A DNA stretch of 64,000 nucleotides from Diplonema japonicum. Lineage: Eukaryota > Euglenozoa > Diplonemea > Diplonemida > Diplonemidae. The notes below the pieces were generated by a model that was not told the DNA's origin, searched no databases, and saw only the letters and a list, made by a program, of their open reading frames with translations. Numbering within the stretch: position 1 is the first letter of the stretch; each line of letters begins with the position of its first letter. The translations under genes were made by a program, and so were the position numbers. Positions 57,374 through 64,000 of the stretch are shown here, one piece after another. Location: positions 356,501-420,500 of the forward strand of contig OZ025667.1 of NCBI GenBank assembly GCA_964019335.1. The letters are read 5' to 3'.

Positions 57374-60300
57374 CTAATTCCCTTGCGCGGGCGCCTTGCA
57401 CCCCCTCGAGGGGCTGATGGCCTCCGCCACGGAATGAGACCAGGCGCCCATCATGTCGTGGGCAGCGTTCCAGAAGAAGGCCCCACCGTTGCAGGGGTAC
57501 GCCTCCTTCAGATCGTTCATCACGCTGACAGCCTGCTCCGCGTTGATGTTGGATGAGGTGCCCCCGCATTCACTGATGCAGAAGCCGAACACTACCTTCG
57601 TGGGGTCGTTCCCGAAGACTTCCGTCACGAGGGTACTGAGGTGCGCCAGGGCAGAGGTGAAGACGCCACCGTGGATCCCGTCCGTGTTGGGGCGCGTCAC
57701 CCCGTTGTAGTACTGCGGCATGATGAAGTCCACAGAGGCAGCCACCTCCCGCATCACCTCGAAGTAGCCTGTCCCGTGCACGAGGTCGCTGTCCATAGGG
57801 GAGTGGGCCACGAGGCTTCCGGCGGGGAGCTTCTCCCTCAGCTTCAGGGTCGTCTCCCTCAGGAAGGTCTGCGCCTGCGCCCCCTTTCCGAACGACGAGC
57901 CACCCTGCCCGTCCTCGTAGTAGTACAAGTAATCTATGTCGATCCCGTCGAAGCCCTGCGCGCCCGCGATGTCTGTAAGCTGCTGCGCCAGGTGCTCCTC
58001 CTTCCCGAAGCAGTGCTCCCAGCAGTTGTTCAATCCGTCCCACGAACCCCCCATCCCCGCCCCGCCGAAGGAGAGGATCACCTTCTTTCCCGCGGCCCTC
58101 CACTTCGCCACGAGCTCCGCATGTGGGGCGTTCCCGCACACCGCAACGGGTGTCAGGATGTCGCACTGCTCGTTGCACTGGTTCTCCCTGGAGCCCCAGC
58201 TGTAGGTCACCGCAAAGGAAACCAAGACGTGTGTGTAGGCCTCCATCTGCGCGTCTGTCGGACACGCCAGCCAGTTCCCGACGGAGGCGACGAGCCTGCT
58301 GTCAACGGCTGGGGCCTGCGGAAGGGAAGTAGTAGGAGGAGGAGGGGGGAGGGGGATCCCACCTACACTGCACCCCTTCGAGGGGCTGATGGCCCCCTCA
58401 GAGAGAGAACGAGACCAGGCGCCGTCCGAGTCGGACGCAGAGTTCCAGAAGAAGGCCCCACCGTTGCAGGGGTACGCCTCCTTCAGATCGTTCATCACGC
58501 TGACAGCCTGCTCCGCGTTGGTGTTGGATGAGGTGCCCCCGCATTCACTGATGCAGAAGCCGAACACTACCTTCGTGGGGTTGTTCCCGAAGACTTCCGT
58601 CACGAGGGTACTGAGGTGCGCCAGGGCAGAGGTGAAGACGCCACCGTGGATCCCGTCCGTGTTGGGGCGCGTCACCCCGTTGTAGTACTGCGGCATGATG
58701 AAGTCCACAGAGGCAGCCACCTCCCGCATCACCTCGAAGTAGCCTGTCCCGTGCACGAGGTCGCTGTCCGCGGAAGAGTGGGTCACGAGGCTTCCGGCGG
58801 GGAGCTTCTCCCTCAGCTTCAGGGTCGTCTCCCTCAGGAAGGTCTGCGCCTGTGCCCCCTTTGCGAACGACGAGCCACCCTGCCCGTCCTCGTAGTAGTA
58901 CAAGTAGTCGATGTTGATCCCGTCGAAGCCCTGCGCGCCCGCGATGTCTGTAAGCTGCTGCGCCAGGTGCTCCTCCTTCCCGAAGCAGTGCTCCCAGCAG
59001 TCGTTCAATCCGTCCCACGAACCCCCCATCCCCGCCCCGCCGAAGGAGAGGATCACCTTCTTCCCCGCGGCCTTCCACTTCGCCACGAGCTCCGCATGTG
59101 GGGCGTTATCGCACACCGCAACGGGTGTCAGGATGTCGCACTGCTCGTTGCACTGGTTCTTCATTTCACCCCAGGTGTAGGTCACCGCAAAGGACACGAC
59201 GACGTGTGTGTAGGCCTCCATCTGCGCGTCTGTCGGACAGGTCAACCAGTTCCCGACGGAGGCGATGAGCCTGCTGTCGTCGTTGTTATTGTTGTTGTTG
59301 TTGTTGTTCGCATTACCACCCACCGGGGCAGGAGTTGTCTCGTCCACGATAGTGATGGTTTGCGTTCTACTGCTGCTTGAGGCGATAGCCCCGCTGCACA
59401 CCGATGTCTTGAAGAAGGGGACGATGGACCACACACGGCTGACGGTCCACTCCTTCCCGTTCGACCCTTCCACGGGGACCGGGTCGCTGTCCACGTAGAA
59501 GATGTCGAATTCCTGTCTGCAAGGGGAAACCCCCTCCGCCACCCCGAGCTCCATCGGGTCCGTCGTCTGCTCTGTGTTCACGCGAACGTCGGCGGGGAAG
59601 GAGGAGGATACAAAAGCGGGCGGGGCCGGTTCCAAGGTCACGATCTGCTTCACCGTGTCCGAGATCCCACCGCACACCGGGTTGTCGTGGAGCTGCCACG
59701 TCACCTCCATGAAGGAGGACCCGCACATTCTGTTCGGGAAGTCTGCCACAGGGAGGATACGCTGATTCAAAAGCTTCACCTCCGCCCCTGCCGTGCACGC
59801 GGGGTCGATGAACCAGGGGAGCGGCTTCAGGCTCTCCAGGTTGATCTCCTGGTCGCAGCGGAAGGTGTAGGAGGTGGCCCCTCCGAGGACCGGGCGACTC
59901 CGCACCACCATCCCCGCCTCCGTGCTGATGTCGTTCGTGAGGAGGGCCTGGTTCTCCACCGCCTTGTCCGCCATCTTCGACGCCATCCTGTTCTGCGTGT
60001 TCTCCACGCTCGCCTCGTAGCTCGCCTGGCTGCTGAAGTCGTACGGCATGTCGTCCAGCGTCACCATCTCCTCCGAGCTGGACAGCCCGCCCCCGGTCCC
60101 CTTCCCCCCGTAGGTGCGCACCCCGCCCCTGAAGCCTGACCCCGAGGCCGCCGACGCATCCGTCCCGAACGGCACCATCACCGTCGTCGTCTCCAGAGAG
60201 GGCATCGGGACCTCCATCCCTGAGTTGACATTCTGCAGCCCTGGGTTCTCACCCTTCGACTCGTCCACAACCTTCGTCTTCTGCGACATCTCGTCCGACT

Positions 60301-63300
60301 TCGTCTTCACCTCCCCCGCAGCGAGAGCCACCTCCTCCATGCACTGCGGGTCCGCGTACCTCGGCCCGTACTTCGTGTGACAGGTCCTCCCAAAGAAGCA
60401 GAACAGGTGGCACCAGCACTCCACCCATCTCTCCTGCACGTACTTGCACCCGTACTCGTTCCTGCCCCCCGCGTCCACCACGTCGTGCCCCTCCGTGTAG
60501 AAAATCCCGATTGCGCTCCCGAAGGCCTTCGCCGCCCCCTCAAAGTCCCCTTGGAAGAGCCTCTCCGCCGCCGTGATGAGGTCCCCCAGGATCGGAACCT
60601 TCTTCAGCACCGCCACCACGTCTCGGATCACCTCCGCCACGTTGTCCAGGAACTCCGACACTGCCTCCTTGATGTAGTTCAGGGTCGTCTCGAAGATGTT
60701 CACGATGTTGTTCCACAGCTGCGTCACCTTCTCCGACACGTAGTTCCACGCATCCGTCACCGCCTTCGCCAATGCCTTCACCGCCACGTTGATCCCGTCC
60801 ACGATCTTCTGCCCGAGGTCCCCCAGAGACACCGACACCGCGATGTCGAACTCCGAGTCCTCAAAGCGCGAGGCCACCACCGCCCGCCCGCTCACCGTCG
60901 TCTCCACCAGCGCCAAATCCAGCGTCACCGCGAAGTCGATCACGTTCCCGTTCACCTCCACCTCCGCCCGCAGGTTGATGAACAGGACCTGGAGGTCGCA
61001 GGAGAAAATGGCGTACGGGATCGGGCGGTTCAGGTCGTACATGAAGAGCACCTGTCGAATCTTCACGATCTCCAAAAAGTTCATGTCCCGCAGCTCCATC
61101 CTGAAGTAGGTGAGGTCCCAGTTCCAGGTCACGCTCACGTGCGAAGACAGCGCCCCGTTGAAGAGGTCGATCCCTGCGGTGAAGGAGAAGATCTCCGCGT
61201 TCAGGGTCACGTTCAGGTAGCCGTACGACTTCAGCATCGGGATGTCGAAGGCTCCCCCGATGTCGATCAGGACGCTCGGGGACGGCGCCACCTGCAGGTC
61301 TACCAGGAACTTCGCCCCGCCCACCGCCACCTTGTTCTCCAAGCGGTTCCCGATGCGGAGCTGGAACTCCCCGATCCTCAGGTCCACGGGGTCCATCCAG
61401 GCGTCGATGTAGAAGCGCGTCTTGCTCACCGCGAGGTCGATCGCGATCTCCCAGCCGAGGAAGTTCAGGCGACCCTGCAGGGCGACCCCCGCCGGGATCA
61501 CCACGTCGCCGCTCCGGAAGGTCAGCCTCTGCTCCTTGATCGGGCTGAAGGAGAAGAAGGCGAAGCACTCCAGGTCCAGGGTCGTCTCGTTCGCGTAGCC
61601 CTCCAGCATCCCCGCGCACTTCGTCTTGTAGTCTCTGTCGAAGGGGTAGATCCCGGACTCCGCAAGCTTCCCGGGGATCACCAACCCGTCCAGCCCGGGC
61701 ACGTAGTCCGACAAGACCCCGATGGCCCCGCCGATGGTGAGTTCCGACACCATCGCGATGAAGTAGTTGTCTTCGGGAACCGTGCTGCTCACCCCGACGT
61801 AGGTGCGACCCTCGATGTAGGGCTGCGTCCGCGTCTCGCAGTTTTGCTCATTCCCGAGGCACACCGCCCCGCCCAGCACGAACCCAGACGGGAGCGGGGA
61901 TTTCAAATCCCACTCCACCCCGAGGATGATGTCCCCAATCTGCAGGAAGGGAAGCCCCAGGGCGTTGTTCCACCACCCGTCCATCTTCAGTGACCCGCGC
62001 ACCAGCTGCGCCGTCGGGCTCACCACCAGTGACAGGTCCCCGATCAAGAACAGGAAGTACCGGTCCGCGTAGGCCCCGTCGCACCGCTCCACGCAGATCT
62101 TCAGCGGGATGTTCACCCCGAGCTTCGACAGCGGGAGTCCCCCAGAGATCACATATTCATACTGCACGTAGATGCTCATCCCGAGCGTTCCCTCCACATT
62201 CACCACCGCGAAGTTAGCCTCCGAAGTGTCCGGGTCCGTCCCGATCCGCAGTTCCAGCAAAATCGACCCAGAGAACTGCAGCTCCGCGCTCGTCGACACC
62301 CGGAAGTTGTCCGTCACGTCTGCCACCACTTCCAGGAAGTCCCCCTCCAGGATGTCCGGGAGCTTCGGAGTCCCGATCGCGTACAGCTTCACCCCCGAGG
62401 TCGTCATTGCCAGCGCGAGCTTCGTGTCCTGGATCCCGAAGGACAGTATGGGCGATAGGGCCGTGTCCAGCACCTGCGCCACCCCCTCGTCGAAGCTGCT
62501 CGTCACCAAGTAGGCCACGTTCGCCACCGTCATCTCGTCCACCCAGACGCTCGCCTCCACTCCATCGCATGCGGGAGCCTGCCCGATGCGTCCCGTTCCG
62601 GACACCGTCGTCGTCGGCGTTGGGGCAGCGCAGTTTCCGAGACAGAAGGGCATCGTCACTTCTCCCCTCTGCACAATTGGCTTGATGAGCTCCAAAAAGT
62701 CTCCGAGGTCTGACGAGGCGTCCAGAAGCTCTCTTGTGCTATGCTTTGTGGTGGTGTTCATGCTGCTGCTGCTGCTGTCGGTTTTTGTCGTGTACGTGCG
62801 TGCTTTCGTGTCTGCGCTCGCAGTGGAGTCCATCGGGCACGCTTCAGGGTCGTAAGCCACACTCGCCCCGTCGTTCGTGTCTTCCAGCGTCACAGCCATC
62901 CCCAAGCTGAACCCAATCCCAGACCACTTGTTCCCCTGAGCGTCCGTGATGGAGCTTCTCTTCTGACTCAACCAGGAGCTCGGGAGCTCTCTGATCCCGT
63001 CCCTGATTTTCCCCGAAAGTCCATCCAGTGCGAGGTCCATCGCCTTGATCGCCTCCTTGTTCTTCATCGTGAAAATGTGCTTCCCCCACGACTTCAAGCT
63101 CACCCCGAACCCTCCGAACAGCACGTTCTCCCACCAGGTGCTCGCCGATGTCACCTCGACGCACCTCCAGTGCGGGTGCGTGAAGACAATCGTGATCCCG
63201 TCGATCCCCACCGTCGATGAGATGATGGCAGGCATGTCGATCCCGACCTCGAAGGCGAACCCGCTGAAGGCCCCGGCGCTCGCGAACCACTCCACCGACA

Positions 63301-64000
63301 GCGCCACCTCGAACAGCGTGTTAGCGAAGAAGCCCTTCTCGTCCGTCTTCTCGCTCGCGCGTGCCCTCGTCCTCCCCCGATACAGCACCTTCCCATCCCT
63401 CTCTTTCTCCATCTCCACAGACAGAGCCTTCCTCCTGTACCCAAGAGAGGTTTCCTTCACGCACACTCCGTTCTCGCACCCCTCGTCCAGTCCGCAGTCG
63501 TTGTCGCTGGTGCAACCATCAGCCTCAACCGCTCGAGGGGTCAATACTGACAACTCGGTATCGGGTTCAGGAGTGGGAGCAGGAGTAGGAATAGGAGTAG
63601 GGGCAGGCGTGGGAATAGGAGTAGGGGCAGGTGTAGGAATAGGAGTAGGAGCAGGAGTGGGAATAGGAGTAGGGGCAGGCGTGGGAATAGGAGTAGGGGC
63701 AGGTGTAGGAGCAGGTGTAGGAATAGGAGTAGGAGCAGGCGTGGGAATAGGAGTAGGGGCAGGTGTAGGAATAGGAGTAGGAGCAGGAGTGGGAATAGGA
63801 GTAGGAGCAGGCGTGGGAATAGGAGTAGGGGCAGGAGTGGGAGCAGGAGTAGCAACGGCGCTCTCTTTCTCGTAGTTAATGCCCGCACCCCATCCAAGAC
63901 CCAGACCCGTAAAGAAGTTTGCCTTCCCACCCGGGACAGCCTCCAATCCGATGCTCCACCCAAGCCCAACAGAGGGGGTGAATTGGAAGTTCCCTACCTT
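57374..64000 (-). CDS. Giant secreted GH18-like protein, copy C (N-terminus beyond window)
   Basis: The same protein as copy B from about residue 199 to the stop, with the first ~198 residues outside the window. The only amino-acid difference I see is in the second GH18-like domain: SLVTHSP in copy B is SLVAHSP here (T to C at 57808 on the + strand). All domain features, including the missing catalytic Glu, are the same. It proves a tandem array with a period of 9130 bp. Confidence 0.9.
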   Translation of the reverse strand, partial: KVGNFQFTPSVGLGWSIGLEAVPGGKANFFTGLGLGWGAGINYEKESAVATPAPTPAPTPIPTPAPTPIPTPAPTPIPTPAPTPIPTPAPTPIPTPAPTPAPTPIPTPAPTPIPTPAPTPIPTPAPTPIPTPAPTPIPTPAPTPEPDTELSVLTPRAVEADGCTSDNDCGLDEGCENGVCVKETSLGYRRKALSVEMEKERDGKVLYRGRTRARASEKTDEKGFFANTLFEVALSVEWFASAGAFSGFAFEVGIDMPAIISSTVGIDGITIVFTHPHWRCVEVTSASTWWENVLFGGFGVSLKSWGKHIFTMKNKEAIKAMDLALDGLSGKIRDGIRELPSSWLSQKRSSITDAQGNKWSGIGFSLGMAVTLEDTNDGASVAYDPEACPMDSTASADTKARTYTTKTDSSSSSMNTTTKHSTRELLDASSDLGDFLELIKPIVQRGEVTMPFCLGNCAAPTPTTTVSGTGRIGQAPACDGVEASVWVDEMTVANVAYLVTSSFDEGVAQVLDTALSPILSFGIQDTKLALAMTTSGVKLYAIGTPKLPDILEGDFLEVVADVTDNFRVSTSAELQFSGSILLELRIGTDPDTSEANFAVVNVEGTLGMSIYVQYEYVISGGLPLSKLGVNIPLKICVERCDGAYADRYFLFLIGDLSLVVSPTAQLVRGSLKMDGWWNNALGLPFLQIGDIILGVEWDLKSPLPSGFVLGGAVCLGNEQNCETRTQPYIEGRTYVGVSSTVPEDNYFIAMVSELTIGGAIGVLSDYVPGLDGLVIPGKLAESGIYPFDRDYKTKCAGMLEGYANETTLDLECFAFFSFSPIKEQRLTFRSGDVVIPAGVALQGRLNFLGWEIAIDLAVSKTRFYIDAWMDPVDLRIGEFQLRIGNRLENKVAVGGAKFLVDLQVAPSPSVLIDIGGAFDIPMLKSYGYLNVTLNAEIFSFTAGIDLFNGALSSHVSVTWNWDLTYFRMELRDMNFLEIVKIRQVLFMYDLNRPIPYAIFSCDLQVLFINLRAEVEVNGNVIDFAVTLDLALVETTVSGRAVVASRFEDSEFDIAVSVSLGDLGQKIVDGINVAVKALAKAVTDAWNYVSEKVTQLWNNIVNIFETTLNYIKEAVSEFLDNVAEVIRDVVAVLKKVPILGDLITAAERLFQGDFEGAAKAFGSAIGIFYTEGHDVVDAGGRNEYGCKYVQERWVECWCHLFCFFGRTCHTKYGPRYADPQCMEEVALAAGEVKTKSDEMSQKTKVVDESKGENPGLQNVNSGMEVPMPSLETTTVMVPFGTDASAASGSGFRGGVRTYGGKGTGGGLSSSEEMVTLDDMPYDFSSQASYEASVENTQNRMASKMADKAVENQALLTNDISTEAGMVVRSRPVLGGATSYTFRCDQEINLESLKPLPWFIDPACTAGAEVKLLNQRILPVADFPNRMCGSSFMEVTWQLHDNPVCGGISDTVKQIVTLEPAPPAFVSSSFPADVRVNTEQTTDPMELGVAEGVSPCRQEFDIFYVDSDPVPVEGSNGKEWTVSRVWSIVPFFKTSVCSGAIASSSSRTQTITIVDETTPAPVGGNANNNNNNNNNDDSRLIASVGNWLTCPTDAQMEAYTHVVVSFAVTYTWGEMKNQCNEQCDILTPVAVCDNAPHAELVAKWKAAGKKVILSFGGAGMGGSWDGLNDCWEHCFGKEEHLAQQLTDIAGAQGFDGINIDYLYYYEDGQGGSSFAKGAQAQTFLRETTLKLREKLPAGSLVTHSSADSDLVHGTGYFEVMREVAASVDFIMPQYYNGVTRPNTDGIHGGVFTSALAHLSTLVTEVFGNNPTKVVFGFCISECGGTSSNTNAEQAVSVMNDLKEAYPCNGGAFFWNSASDSDGAWSRSLSEGAISPSKGCSVGGIPLPPPPPTTSLPQAPAVDSRLVASVGNWLACPTDAQMEAYTHVLVSFAVTYSWGSRENQCNEQCDILTPVAVCGNAPHAELVAKWRAAGKKVILSFGGAGMGGSWDGLNNCWEHCFGKEEHLAQQLTDIAGAQGFDGIDIDYLYYYEDGQGGSSFGKGAQAQTFLRETTLKLREKLPAGSLVAHSPMDSDLVHGTGYFEVMREVAASVDFIMPQYYNGVTRPNTDGIHGGVFTSALAHLSTLVTEVFGNDPTKVVFGFCISECGGTSSNINAEQAVSVMNDLKEAYPCNGGAFFWNAAHDMMGAWSHSVAEAISPSRGCKAPAQGN

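Overview
This is a nuclear genome window from a flagellated or ciliated protist. The genes are interrupted by very short cis-introns: I placed 54 by hand, nearly all 30-44 nt, about 44 of them starting GTATG and all ending AG, often with a TAAC or ACACAG-type 3' end. Between positions 1 and about 42300, 27 recognised genes all lie on the + strand, mostly 35-120 bp apart. Almost every start codon lies just downstream of an AG acceptor that has no matching GTATG donor before it. This layout suggests polycistronic transcription with spliced-leader trans-splicing. Together with the LamG/mucin/multi-TM surface protein it points most easily to a euglenozoan-like organism, but the lineage is an inference and other trans-splicing protists (perkinsid or dinoflagellate relatives) remain possible. 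Dynactin Arp1 and a ciliary-type LRR protein fit a motile cell.

Region 1 (1-36.8 kb): conserved housekeeping genes. They are a SAM/WW scaffold protein, a mitochondrial J-protein, a ciliary-type LRR protein, a GRAM-VASt sterol-transfer protein, XAP5/FAM50, a rhodanese-like/DUSP phosphatase, an ADP-ribosylglycohydrolase-macrodomain fusion, Arp1, the spliceosomal helicase Prp28/DDX23, a RasGEF, SMYD5, MetAP2, proteasome beta-4/PSMB2, an FSH1-type hydrolase, a PTB-type splicing factor, ACBP, Sar1, a large LamG/7TM surface receptor and a PIG-X-like protein. Several unknown proteins lie between them.

Region 2 (36.8-45.2 kb): gene-poor and repeat-rich. It holds a frame-broken sterol-desaturase-like gene fragment, TTTCCG-type and poly-G tracts, an intronless 806-residue orphan gene, a small orphan gene, two direct repeats, an AlkB-like dioxygenase gene that follows a poly-A run, a basic ORF, a (GCAAACCC)n array of about 300 bp and a 200-N assembly gap.

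Region 3 (45.2-64 kb): coding switches to the - strand. A tandem array with a period of 9118-9130 bp carries one complete copy and two incomplete copies of a gene for a giant (2406 aa) secreted protein. That protein has a Pro/Thr-rich linker, a large beta-rich region, HYR/Ig-like repeats and two C-terminal GH18-like domains that lack the catalytic glutamate. The copies are almost identical. They differ by a poly-T length change in the spacer and one amino-acid change that I could see.
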